Source of the DNA: JBNJFY01 sp051747265 | Lineage (GTDB): Bacteria; Bacteroidota; Rhodothermia; Balneolales; Balneolaceae | Length of the DNA stretch: 64,000 nt | Direction: 5' to 3' | Assembly: GCA_051747265.1 (NCBI GenBank) | Contig: JBNJFY010000002.1 | Span: 248,001 to 312,000, forward strand | In this document: piece after piece, positions 43,699 through 51,534 of the stretch | Layout of the letters: the number at the start of each line of letters is the position of its first letter | How positions within the stretch are numbered: position 1 is the first letter of the stretch | The notes under the pieces: generated by a model | Database searches by the model: none | What the model was told of the DNA's origin: nothing | The model's input: the letters and a program-made list of their open reading frames with translations, nothing else | Translations under genes and position numbers: made by a program

Positions 43699-44157
43699 TT
43701 ATCCGAAATGGCGATTTAGAATTTGTGTAGCCAATCGCTTTCTCTCTGGATCAGTAATATCATCTTTATGAATCACAATATAGGTATTTGGCTGCCCCAG
43801 TGGTTCAGATCTCAGCGTTTCCCTGCTAATAGGTACAACATTCGGATCCAGACCTTGCTCTTCCAGCTTTAGGCGAATGGTTTTAGAAATGGTCCCAAAA
43901 TCAACCAAGGTAGCAAACATCACCGGTACACGCGGGTGTTCATTTCTAATTTGCGTTAATACTTCAGGATAGGATTCCGGTACGTCTGATCGTACGGCAG
44001 TTGAAATAACGCTCCCTTTGACGGTAACAGAAGGAACTTCCTGTATCTCGTTCAAACTCTTCACCGGTTTGGCCGAATAGTTACTTTCCTTCATAAACGC
44101 TTGCATATCGTTTACGATAAAGAAATTTGGTCTGGCTAGTAGTATAATGTTTTGCAT
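43699..44157 (-). CDS. Conserved-looking cytosolic protein, unknown
   Basis: A 152-residue protein starting MQNIILLARPNFFIVNDMQAF, with alternating beta and helix segments and no TM. The N-terminal part has a receiver-like or Rossmann-like rhythm (VPVMFATLVDFG), but no Asp-phosphorylation motif is evident. Co-directional with the NrtS gene upstream (27-nt gap), so perhaps one operon. Function not assigned. Confidence 0.55.
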   Translation of the reverse strand: MQNIILLARPNFFIVNDMQAFMKESNYSAKPVKSLNEIQEVPSVTVKGSVISTAVRSDVPESYPEVLTQIRNEHPRVPVMFATLVDFGTISKTIRLKLEEQGLDPNVVPISRETLRSEPLGQPNTYIVIHKDDITDPERKRLATQILNRHFG

Positions 44158-44184
44158 GATTTTGTCCCCATCTTTAATTCAACG

Positions 44185-44409
44185 TTAGGCCGGATCCTCA
44201 TTCAAATCCAACTCTCTCATCATTGTATATCGCGAATAACTGGCCACCAGGAAGGGCACCAAGAAATTCAAGAATAATCGAATATAGAGCTCGCTAGAAA
44301 AATCCAGATTGAAAATTTTATCACCCTGATTGATCAAACTTAACGTCACCCCGACCACTGCAGATACCTTGAAAGCGGTGGTGAAGCACATTTTAAAAAT
44401 TCGTCGCAT
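44185..44409 (-). CDS. nrtS: NrtS-like small membrane protein
   Basis: A 74-residue protein with two membrane segments: MRRIFKMCFTTAFKVSAVVGVTLSLINQGDKIF and LRLFLNFLVPFLVASYSRY. The LxLINQGD and YLVPxLVAxY-type motifs are those of the NrtS nitrate/nitrite transporter family. ATG at 44409 is chosen; upstream in-frame residues to 44475 look non-coding. The biological substrate here is inferred from family only; no nitrate reductase genes are in the window. Confidence 0.7.
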   Translation of the reverse strand: MRRIFKMCFTTAFKVSAVVGVTLSLINQGDKIFNLDFSSELYIRLFLNFLVPFLVASYSRYTMMRELDLNEDPA

Positions 44410-44559
44410 TATAAATTTTGGATTATAATTCCTCCATGCCCTGCTTGTACGATAAATAATAATGCAGTTGGTCATAGAATATCGTGACTACGACAATTAT
44501 ATTATTTGTGGACGATACATGCGCACTACATTTTGATTAATTCCACTTATCAACAATTC

Positions 44560-45330
44560 ATGACCTCCAATTTTTATCGTTTTAAATTTTTCGTACTGAT
44601 CTTTTTTACGGCATTCCTCACTTATTGCACTCCCACGCCACCTCCCAAAATCACCTTGGATCAAGTGACCGATAGTGTGGGGCGCAGCTGGAGATTGATG
44701 GCTACTGCAGATACAATTCACAAATCCATAGATTCCCTTTGGGTTCAATCACCGGAACCGTTAACGACCTCAGACCTATATTTGACATCATCCGGCGCGC
44801 AATCGGAAAACATGTGGGGAGCGGCCGAGGTTATTAATTCTGAGGCCCCTGAATATATGATTCGCACCTATCTCCCTAGTCAAGGTGATTGGGAATTAAC
44901 CATCCGACCTAAAGATAACTCTCCCATTACTTTTTCTTTTCCGGTAGATTGGCCATCCGAATATCAATCTCGGGTTGCGCATCAGGGCGATTGGCTAGCT
45001 GGTGTGTTACAGCCTATGAACCACCAATACGGAATCCAGGAAGCCGAAATTGCTTTATTCAAACGCCAAGAACAGGGATTTCAACCGGCTACCATTGCTA
45101 AAGTCGGTTTGCAGCCTTGGATGTTTATGGGTGAGGGGAAAGGGCACGGTTCCCAATTTAATGAAGACGCCACTCCGTCAGAGCAACTTCTCCCTGGACA
45201 CTATCAGGGACAAATTAGCTATTCGATGGCCGGAAATTGGGTATTACGTTTATTGATAGCACCCAGCGATGATATCCAACCGGACACGCTTCGATTGGAT
45301 CTGACGGTGACTCGCGATCAGAAGGATTAG
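44560..45330 (+). CDS. Lipoprotein with YtkA-like domain
   Basis: Signal peptide ending AFLTYC, possibly a lipobox Cys at about residue 23, then ~230 residues. The last part GHGSQFNEDATPSEQLLPGHYQGQISYSMAGNWVLRLLI has the HGS...PG.Y.G...M.G.W pattern of YtkA-like (copper/cytochrome-oxidase-assembly-associated) domains. ATG at 44560 is preferred over the ORF start at 44506. Divergent from NrtS, convergent with sufE. Function inferred only by domain. Confidence 0.6.
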   Translation: MTSNFYRFKFFVLIFFTAFLTYCTPTPPPKITLDQVTDSVGRSWRLMATADTIHKSIDSLWVQSPEPLTTSDLYLTSSGAQSENMWGAAEVINSEAPEYMIRTYLPSQGDWELTIRPKDNSPITFSFPVDWPSEYQSRVAHQGDWLAGVLQPMNHQYGIQEAEIALFKRQEQGFQPATIAKVGLQPWMFMGEGKGHGSQFNEDATPSEQLLPGHYQGQISYSMAGNWVLRLLIAPSDDIQPDTLRLDLTVTRDQKD

Positions 45331-45356
45331 TGGATATTATTCACTGAAAGTAACAG

Positions 45357-45821
45357 TTAGGCTTCCGCTTGCTCCTGCTTGGACTTATAGGCCATGGCAT
45401 AAATTTTCATCTGTTTGACCATGGAAGCCAGACCATTGGAACGCGTTGGCGACAAATGCTTCTCCATGCCGATACGACCAATAAATTCTGGATTTGTGTT
45501 TAAAATGGTATCCGGCTTTTGCCCCGAATATAACCGAACCATCAGTGAAACCAGCCCCTTCACAATGGCCGCGTCGCTGTCTGCCTTGAATGTGATAGTG
45601 CCATCATCATTTTGATCGGCTACTAACCAAACCTGCGATTGACATCCACGTACCAAGTTTTCCTCAATTTTGTGTTTTTCATCCAGTGGATCCAGCTTAT
45701 CGCCTAATTTAATGATGTATTTATATCGCTCGGTCCAATCACTTAGTAATTCAAATTCCCTAACGATTCGATCTTGTATGTCATCCACTGATTTAGGCAT
45801 AATTGGAGGCACGTCATTCAA
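45357..45821 (-). CDS. sufE: SufE-family Fe-S cluster assembly protein
   Basis: Accepts persulfide sulfur from SufS for Fe-S cluster assembly. SufE motifs: the region around LGDKLDPLDEKHKIEENLVRGCQSQVWL with active-site Cys in RGCQS (about residue 60), and FIGRIGMEKHLSPTRSNGLASMVKQMK. Two near Met codons (45821 and 45800) are both acceptable starts. Downstream tail KSKQEQAEA is charged. SufS is not in the window. Confidence 0.93.
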   Translation of the reverse strand: MNDVPPIMPKSVDDIQDRIVREFELLSDWTERYKYIIKLGDKLDPLDEKHKIEENLVRGCQSQVWLVADQNDDGTITFKADSDAAIVKGLVSLMVRLYSGQKPDTILNTNPEFIGRIGMEKHLSPTRSNGLASMVKQMKIYAMAYKSKQEQAEA

Positions 45822-45965
45822 TTTGTGATCTTCTATAATTCAATGTTAAAAATACGAAATCTGAGTATGTACTTCGAGGATCCAATCTCATTATAATTGT
45901 GAGTTACTGAACGGCCTATTGAAAGCAGATACTACCGATTTAAACTAGCTTAGAATTCCCCGAAT

Positions 45966-46000
45966 TGAAAAAGGCTCCTTGCCCGATCAGCAAGGAGCCT
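45966..46000 (-). terminator. Terminator of the PAS gene
   Basis: Perfect stem AGGCTCCTTGC/GCAAGGAGCCT with loop CCGATCA. The A run on the + strand (GAAAAAGG) gives a T run after the stem on the minus strand. Confidence 0.85.
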
Positions 46001-46028
46001 ACTAGACTATATAAATGGCGATGATATC

Positions 46029-47297
46029 TTACGCTTCCGCTAGTGCATTCTGGTTTTGAACGGTTACCGCGCCTTTCAACCGAACAATCTTTTCTTGCTG
46101 CTCATCCCACACCGGACGCGCGTAATCTACCACCTTTATGAAGGTTCCATCTTTTCGCTTCAGACGATACTCTTGCGTATTGGAATGGCCTTTTAGTGCC
46201 TTGTTGTAATGAGTCAACACGGCTTCTTTGTCATCAGGGTGGATAAGTTTCGACCACTGTCCTTTGGCTAAAACCTCATTCTCATTCCAACCGGTAACGT
46301 CGGTAATATTATCAGAAACACTCTGAAAGATCGGGGTATGATCATCATCTAGTGCTAGTGTATAGCGAAAATCCGATCGCTGACTAAACACCTTCTTAAA
46401 GCTATTATTTCGCTTCTGGAGCGTGCGCAGCACCCGTTTTTGCATGGAAATATTTTTCACATCCGCACGTACGATGGTTTGATCTTTGGTTTTCAGAATT
46501 CGAGAACTTACCTCAATTTGAATGGGTACACCCGTTCGATGTTCAATCAGAGCGCGGTAGGTTTTGCCGTCGAACTCCTCGGGCTTAAAAACCTCACTGA
46601 ACCGACCATGCAAGGATCGTTTAAACTTACCCGGCAATAGATCCCAAACTTTAATCTCTTTTAGTTCTTCGTTGTCGTATCCAACCAGTTCACGAAAAGC
46701 TTTGCTGGCCATTACCACATTACCCTGTTCATCAACATCAACCAAAATGCAATGCGCCTCTTCTTCGAGATCATCAAATTCCACATCGGTATCAACCAAT
46801 CGCTGTTCGGCTCTACGGCGTTCGGTTATATCATGCTGAAAGGATACCCAGTGCGTAATCTCACCCTCTTCGTTGGTCAGCGGATGAATATCCCACTGAA
46901 TGATAAATTCGGAACCGTCTTTTCGATAGTTAACAGCTTGACCGAAAAATGATTTGCCTTCAATCAAACGTTTTTTCAAACGGTCCAACACCGCACGATC
47001 AGTCTTTGGCCCCTGTAAAATCCTGGGTGTTTTACCGATCACTTCATCTCGGGTATACCCGGTCATCTTGCAGAAACCTTCGTTTACATAAACAATTTTG
47101 GGGCCCGGCTTTTCCAGCTCCAACTCGGTAATAACGATGGAATCATAATCGTTCCGAATGGCCGATTCTAATAAATTAAGATGATTTTGAGCTTGTTCTC
47201 TCTGCTGATCCACATCTTTGTACAGAGATTTAAGTTCCTCAAAAGATTCTTCATCTTTGCTGCAAGCTTTTAGCTTTTTCAGAATCCTTGAATCCAT
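46029..47297 (-). CDS. Three-PAS-domain sensor protein without output domain
   Basis: An N-terminal coiled coil (about 1-45) is followed by PAS 1 (about 50-155: YVNEGFCKMTGYTRDEVIGKTPRILQG, then a PAC region ending HWVSFQHDITERRR), PAS 2 (about 172-285) and PAS 3 (about 310-415, with a PAC ending IVRLKGAVTVQNQ). PAS 1 resembles LOV domains but has GKTPRILQG in place of GRNCRFLQG, so the photoactive Cys is absent. No kinase, GGDEF or HTH follows; the C-terminus is Ala-rich and ends normally. It may act through a partner protein. Confidence 0.85.
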   Translation of the reverse strand: MDSRILKKLKACSKDEESFEELKSLYKDVDQQREQAQNHLNLLESAIRNDYDSIVITELELEKPGPKIVYVNEGFCKMTGYTRDEVIGKTPRILQGPKTDRAVLDRLKKRLIEGKSFFGQAVNYRKDGSEFIIQWDIHPLTNEEGEITHWVSFQHDITERRRAEQRLVDTDVEFDDLEEEAHCILVDVDEQGNVVMASKAFRELVGYDNEELKEIKVWDLLPGKFKRSLHGRFSEVFKPEEFDGKTYRALIEHRTGVPIQIEVSSRILKTKDQTIVRADVKNISMQKRVLRTLQKRNNSFKKVFSQRSDFRYTLALDDDHTPIFQSVSDNITDVTGWNENEVLAKGQWSKLIHPDDKEAVLTHYNKALKGHSNTQEYRLKRKDGTFIKVVDYARPVWDEQQEKIVRLKGAVTVQNQNALAEA

Positions 47298-47431
47298 GTG
47301 ACAAATATTTCCCTATTACTTTCAGCAAAACATACACAGAATACGCATCCAGATGCCTCTGAGCACATTTTGCGTTCATTTACCGTCCTAAGAACACCAA
47401 GGTGAGCACTGGCATTCCAATAAATCCAAAA

Positions 47432-47989
47432 TTATTGCTTGGCGCCATTTTTAAGCAACAAATTGACAATATCCACATAGCCTGCACGAGATGCGTAATC
47501 CAAGGCTGTACCATCATAGCGATCATCCGCGTTTACACTTGCGCCGAAGTCTATTAACGTCTCACATATACGATATTTGCCCGTCCGGGCGGCCTCAATT
47601 AACGCGGTACGCCCATGCTCATCGCGAGCATTGATAAGTGCCCCCTCCTCTAACAGACGAACCATCAGATCATGCTTATTCAATTTTACCGAGCGCAAAA
47701 AGTAGTAGTTCAGTTCGTCTTGTGTTAATTCATCAAAGCGATCACGCTTATCCAGTTGCTGCGAACTACTATCTTTATCAGCCTTCTTTTCATTATTCTT
47801 ATTGAATAAGAAAGGGAACAACTTCTCGAAAAAAGACTTGGGAGCCTCATCAACTTGCTCCGACTGCTCTTGGGTAGCCGTAGTATCTGAGCTTGCTTGT
47901 TGACCCATCGCATAAGGGGCAGCCCCTAAAAGCAATGCCATCAAAAGCAGAATGATATAAACCTTTCTGTGCATGTACGAATTATTCAT
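47432..47989 (-). CDS. Secreted ankyrin-repeat protein
   Basis: Signal peptide (ending PYAMGQQ), a Ser/Glu-rich linker and SFFEKLFPFLFNKNNEKK, then about 2.5 ankyrin repeats at about 100-182: DLMVRLLEEGALINARDEHGRTALIEAARTGKYRICETLIDFGASVNADDRYDGTALDYASRAGYVDIVNLLLKNGA. Protein-protein interaction is the likely role. Monocistronic, divergent from the FGE-like gene. Confidence 0.85.
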   Translation of the reverse strand: MNNSYMHRKVYIILLLMALLLGAAPYAMGQQASSDTTATQEQSEQVDEAPKSFFEKLFPFLFNKNNEKKADKDSSSQQLDKRDRFDELTQDELNYYFLRSVKLNKHDLMVRLLEEGALINARDEHGRTALIEAARTGKYRICETLIDFGASVNADDRYDGTALDYASRAGYVDIVNLLLKNGAKQ

Positions 47990-48067
47990 AAGGTTTGGAA
48001 TAGAAGAACATACAATTCATCCATTTAATAATAAATTCAAATTCTGTGCCATAAAGACATTTAATGC

Positions 48068-48107
48068 TTGACAATGGGAGGCCCCAACTATACTATCAAA
48101 ATAGTAT
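48068..48107 (+). promoter_or_regulatory. Candidate promoter with overlapping palindrome
   Basis: TTGACA (48068-48073) is followed after 17 bp by TACTAT (48091-48096), a good sigma70-like match. The -10 box is inside a perfect inverted repeat ATACTAT-CAAA-ATAGTAT (48090-48107), which could be an operator. The start codon of the FGE-like gene lies 36 bp beyond the -10. Confidence 0.4.
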
Positions 48108-48131
48108 TATCTATCACTAAAGTAACTTGTG

Positions 48132-48899
48132 ATGCCCAACAGATCCGCAAAAACGCTGTATATCGTGATTATTGGTTTTTTGTTCCTGTCGGGCTGCTCC
48201 ATAGTCGATAAGATTTTTGCCCCCCAGCGCCCGCCTTTATCTATGACTGAGGTTCCCGGAGGCACTTACCGAATGGGCGATATTTTTGACTGGGGTAATG
48301 ATGATGCCCAGCCAGTGCACGAGGTTACCCTTCCTGCCTATCGCATTGGGACCTACGAAGTAACCTATGCCCAGTATGATGCTTTTGCCCAAAACCATGA
48401 ACTTCCTCTCCCTCCTGACGATGGTCATGGTCGGGAAAACCGTGCCGTGGTTTATGTATCCTGGGATCAAGCCCAGCAATTTTGTGAGTGGTATGGATAT
48501 CGGTTACCCACCGAACAGGAGTGGGAATACGCAGCAAGAAGCGCAGGGCAAGCGGTAAATTTTCCCGGTACCAACCACAAAGATTCCCTTCGGCATTACG
48601 CTCGCATGAACAATCACAGTTCCCCTTGGTCATATAAAGTGGGCACTAAAGAACCCAATGCCCTCGGACTTTATGACATGGCTGGCAACGTTTATGAATG
48701 GATCGGAGCTTATTATCCTATCTATGAGCGTTACCTGGATAATGGTGAATGGTACGATTTAGAAAACCGGGGCATGCGGGTGATCCGGGGAGGCAGTTTC
48801 CAAAGTGGAGCCAGCCCCATGTACACCTTTTGGCGGGTGGCCACTATTCAGGAAGAACAAGTAGATGATCTTGGCTTCCGATGCGTAGAAGAGCTTTAA
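48132..48899 (+). CDS. FGE-sulfatase-family lipoprotein
   Basis: Lipobox FLSGC (Cys about residue 22), then a formylglycine-generating-enzyme-like (SUMF1) domain: VPGGTYRMGD, HEVTLPAYRIGTYEVTYAQYDAF, VSWDQAQQFCEWYGYRLPTEQEWEYAARSAG, NALGLYDMAGNVYEWI, RVIRGGSFQSG. True FGEs have a paired copper-binding Cys motif near the C-terminus that I do not see, and no sulfatase gene is near, so this is probably an FGE-like surface or gliding-type lipoprotein. The frame opens at GTG 48129; the ATG 48132 is taken. Confidence 0.85.
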   Translation: MPNRSAKTLYIVIIGFLFLSGCSIVDKIFAPQRPPLSMTEVPGGTYRMGDIFDWGNDDAQPVHEVTLPAYRIGTYEVTYAQYDAFAQNHELPLPPDDGHGRENRAVVYVSWDQAQQFCEWYGYRLPTEQEWEYAARSAGQAVNFPGTNHKDSLRHYARMNNHSSPWSYKVGTKEPNALGLYDMAGNVYEWIGAYYPIYERYLDNGEWYDLENRGMRVIRGGSFQSGASPMYTFWRVATIQEEQVDDLGFRCVEEL

Positions 48900-48902
48900 T
48901 AG

Positions 48903-48969
48903 AATAATTGACGGAATTAGATTAAATTGCGTCAGCGAATTGACGCAATTAATATAAATTCGGTCAATT
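48903..48969. repeat. Nested palindrome upstream of AAA_14 ATPase
   Basis: Inner stem AATTGCGTCA/TGACGCAATT (48925-48950) and outer stem ATAATTGACGGAATT/AATTCGGTCAATTAT with one mismatch. It fills the whole gap between the FGE-like stop and the ATPase start. The motif ATTGCGTCAGC recurs directly downstream of the ATPase gene (about 50123-50133). Confidence 0.7.
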
Positions 48970-48972
48970 ATA

Positions 48973-50100
48973 ATGTTTACTCGTTACTACCAACAGCAGT
49001 TTGATCATTGGAGTCAAGCTGATAAAGTCATTGTTTTATATGGGCCTCGACAAGTGGGTAAAACAACCTTGGTTAATACCTACTGTGATCAATTCAGTGG
49101 AAAAGTCTTTCGAGGAACAGGAGAAGACGAGCAGCTTCAGAAGTTAATTAGCAGCCCTTCGGTAGATCGATTAAAAACTTATTTCGAAGATTATGACCTA
49201 CTCTTTATTGATGAAGCTCAAATGATTCCTGATGTGGGAGTGGGACTTAAAGTAATTACCGATCAAATACCCGGGTTACGCCTGATTGTCACTGGCTCTT
49301 CGTCATTTGAATTATCGAACCGTGTTGGAGAGCCATTAGTAGGACGGCAGGAAGTCTATCAACTTTTTCCTATGTCTTTGCTCGAGTTAAAAACCCATTG
49401 GGGTTGGTATGATACCAAGAATAAACTCGATCAATATTTGATTTATGGTCTTTACCCGGAAGTCCTAACCCAAACGAATCGAGTGGATAAAATTAATTAC
49501 CTCCACCAATTAAAAAACAGTTATCTGTATAAAGATATCTTGGTGCTCGAGAATATACGCAACGCCAACAAATTACAGGATCTGCTCAAATTACTGGCCT
49601 TTCAGATTGGCCATGAGGTATCTCATCAAGAGTTGGGTAAACAGTTGGGCATGAGCAAAAATACCGTGGCTCGCTATCTGGATTTACTGGAGAAAGCTTT
49701 TGTGTTAATCAATGTGCGAGGATTTTCGCGGAATCTTCGTAAAGAGATTAGCAAAACCTCCCGGTACTATTTCTATGATTTGGGAGTACGCAATGCTCTG
49801 ATCAACAACTTTAATGATCTGGACACTCGAAATGACGTCAGCCAACTTTGGGAAAACTTTGTCTTCGTAGAGCGGCTTAAGAAACGTGCCTATCACCGGA
49901 TACACGCCAACTACTACTTTTGGAGAACCTATGATCAGAAAGAAATTGATCTGGTTGAGGAGCGGGATGGCCAACTTTACGGGTACGAAATGAAATACGC
50001 CCCTAATAATTCAAAACCACCCAAAGAATGGTTGTCTACCTACAGTAATGCTTCTTATCAAACCATCCATCGAGAAAACCTCGAAGACTATATTCTGTAG
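48973..50100 (+). CDS. ATPase, AAA_14/DUF4143 family
   Basis: Walker A LYGPRQVGKTTLV (about residues 22-34), Walker B DYDLLFIDEAQMIP, sensor ITGSSSFEL, then a DUF4143 domain (about 205-375) with a winged-helix-like segment HEVSHQELGKQLGMSKNTVARYLDLL and a PD-(D/E)XK-like end EIDLVEERDGQLYGYEMKY. Widespread family of unknown function, often in mobile or accessory regions. Flanking palindromes with the shared ATTGCGTCAGC motif support acquisition as a cassette. Confidence 0.88.
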   Translation: MFTRYYQQQFDHWSQADKVIVLYGPRQVGKTTLVNTYCDQFSGKVFRGTGEDEQLQKLISSPSVDRLKTYFEDYDLLFIDEAQMIPDVGVGLKVITDQIPGLRLIVTGSSSFELSNRVGEPLVGRQEVYQLFPMSLLELKTHWGWYDTKNKLDQYLIYGLYPEVLTQTNRVDKINYLHQLKNSYLYKDILVLENIRNANKLQDLLKLLAFQIGHEVSHQELGKQLGMSKNTVARYLDLLEKAFVLINVRGFSRNLRKEISKTSRYYFYDLGVRNALINNFNDLDTRNDVSQLWENFVFVERLKKRAYHRIHANYYFWRTYDQKEIDLVEERDGQLYGYEMKYAPNNSKPPKEWLSTYSNASYQTIHRENLEDYIL

Positions 50101-50152
50101 ATTAAGTAACTGAATTCACATTAATTGCGTCAGCTAAAATGCATATAATAAG

Positions 50153-50186
50153 AAAAGCCGCTCAGGATGAATCTGAGCGGCTTTAA
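50153..50186. terminator. Terminator between ATPase and Ntn-hydrolase operons
   Basis: Stem AAAAGCCGCTCAG/CTGAGCGGCTTT with loop GATGAAT, between convergent transcription units; T run moderate. Works best in the + direction. Confidence 0.75.
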
Positions 50187-50258
50187 TTCTTGTCGTTTAT
50201 AATGTACAAATATTATAAAAACATGAGACAAAAAAGCTTTACTTAAGCAAATTCACAT

Positions 50259-50423
50259 TTACTTATAATTTGAATATTCATGCATATATTCCTTCTTGTA
50301 TATTCTTCTTTCATAAAGTTTTTTCTGTTTAAACCTTAGGCTGTTCAGCTCCCTAAAATCTTTTATCAATTCCGACTTCTCTTCTGATTTATTCTGATTT
50401 GCTTTTTTCTTCTTTGTACTCAT
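50259..50423 (-). CDS. Small basic protein (54 aa), unknown
   Basis: ATG at 50423 reads a 54-residue Lys/Glu-rich protein beginning MSTKKKKANQNKSEEKSEL and ending KKEYMHEYSNYK, with stop TAA at 50259-50261. It is probably a single helix with a basic N-terminus. It lies 19 nt downstream of the Ntn-hydrolase-like gene, same strand and same low GC, so the two are likely cotranscribed and may act together. No recognisable family; below the usual gene-size cut-off. Confidence 0.55.
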   Translation of the reverse strand: MSTKKKKANQNKSEEKSELIKDFRELNSLRFKQKKLYERRIYKKEYMHEYSNYK

Positions 50424-50442
50424 AGTCTTTAAGTTTGTGAAG

Positions 50443-51465
50443 CTAGAATTTTTTTACTGTATTCCCTTGAAATTTGTACTCTTCCTTCGACAACCACCTA
50501 AAGCCACCTGACTTAGTTACAATTGCCATATGAATATCTCCACCCACAGTTGGTAATTTAGCACTAAATTGCTGGGATTTTATCATTACTTGTATTAGAA
50601 ATTCTATAAAGTCAATAGCAGCTTGTTCGGAAAAGTTCGCTAATGAAAAACCTATTCCATTCCAAAACCTATCTTTTTTAAGTTTATTTAGCTCCTCTAT
50701 TTCCTCTAGCTTAGGCAGGGATAATGCAATATCTGCCTCATTCAGCTTTCTTTCTAATAAACTATGATACCTATTAAATAGTTCATCAATATGTTTCCTG
50801 TAGGTATAATAACTATCAAAATCTATGCCATATACAATTCGTTGAATAATATCATATTGCCCACCGAATACTATTTCACTCTCACCCCTTTTACAACTTT
50901 GCTCGATTTCAGGCTCTTTATCTGAGCCACCAAAAATTATCTTAGCGACTTCAGCTCGATGATATTGCTTCGAATATCCCGAGACGATTATTTCCATACT
51001 TGGATAATAGTCTTCTCCCGAAAACTCTTTGCTATATATATTTGAAATAAAATCCATTAACCTGCTAGCAGTACCACTAATTGTATAGCTAGATTTTTTT
51101 AGATAGTCTTTAACATCATCATCATCTAAAAAGCTTTCCATAATATTTTTGATACTCATATCACCTATCGATGCAATACCAGCAAATAATACCCCAATAT
51201 TAGCGGGAGCCAAATGATAAATTTTTGTTACATTACTTTGTTGATTGTAAGGGATTTTTTCCAAAATACTGCTAATATTAGCAATATTATTTAACCTTCT
51301 ATCCCCTTCATCATTCTTCTTAAGCGTTAAGCTCCCATCTTTTTCTATATTGAAATAATGCTGAAGAAGCACATGAGGATCTAGCATTGGCTTTGAAGTA
51401 GTTGCTAGCGAATCACATCCCATCACAACACAATCTCTTGTAACAAAACTTGCTGTTGTAGTCAT
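50443..51465 (-). CDS. Proteasome-like Ntn-hydrolase family protein
   Basis: A 340-residue protein resembling a proteasome beta-type Ntn hydrolase. The N-terminus MTTTASFVTRDCVVMGCDSLATT has Thr after the initiator Met, and after Met removal Asp is at position 17, as in proteasome beta subunits (Thr1, Asp17). TKIYHLAPANIGVLFAG then matches the K33-containing strand, with a ~50-residue insertion before it. The C-terminal PTVGGDIHMAIVTKSGGFRWL fits the fold's last strands. Coding sequence is clearly AT-richer than neighbours, a sign of recent acquisition. Substrate unknown; a toxin, peptidase or defence role is speculation. Confidence 0.65.
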   Translation of the reverse strand: MTTTASFVTRDCVVMGCDSLATTSKPMLDPHVLLQHYFNIEKDGSLTLKKNDEGDRRLNNIANISSILEKIPYNQQSNVTKIYHLAPANIGVLFAGIASIGDMSIKNIMESFLDDDDVKDYLKKSSYTISGTASRLMDFISNIYSKEFSGEDYYPSMEIIVSGYSKQYHRAEVAKIIFGGSDKEPEIEQSCKRGESEIVFGGQYDIIQRIVYGIDFDSYYTYRKHIDELFNRYHSLLERKLNEADIALSLPKLEEIEELNKLKKDRFWNGIGFSLANFSEQAAIDFIEFLIQVMIKSQQFSAKLPTVGGDIHMAIVTKSGGFRWLSKEEYKFQGNTVKKF

Positions 51466-51534
51466 CTCTTGAAATCGAGTGTATTAAATAGGGTTACTAA
51501 ATCTTATCTAGTAACCCTATTTAAATAATATGTC

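Noticed and set aside
46029..47297. LOV photoreceptor
   Set aside because: The required Cys in NCRFLQ is replaced (TPRILQ).
48132..48899. Genuine formylglycine-generating enzyme
   Set aside because: The C-terminal copper-binding Cys pair is not visible and no sulfatase is nearby; kept as FGE-like lipoprotein.
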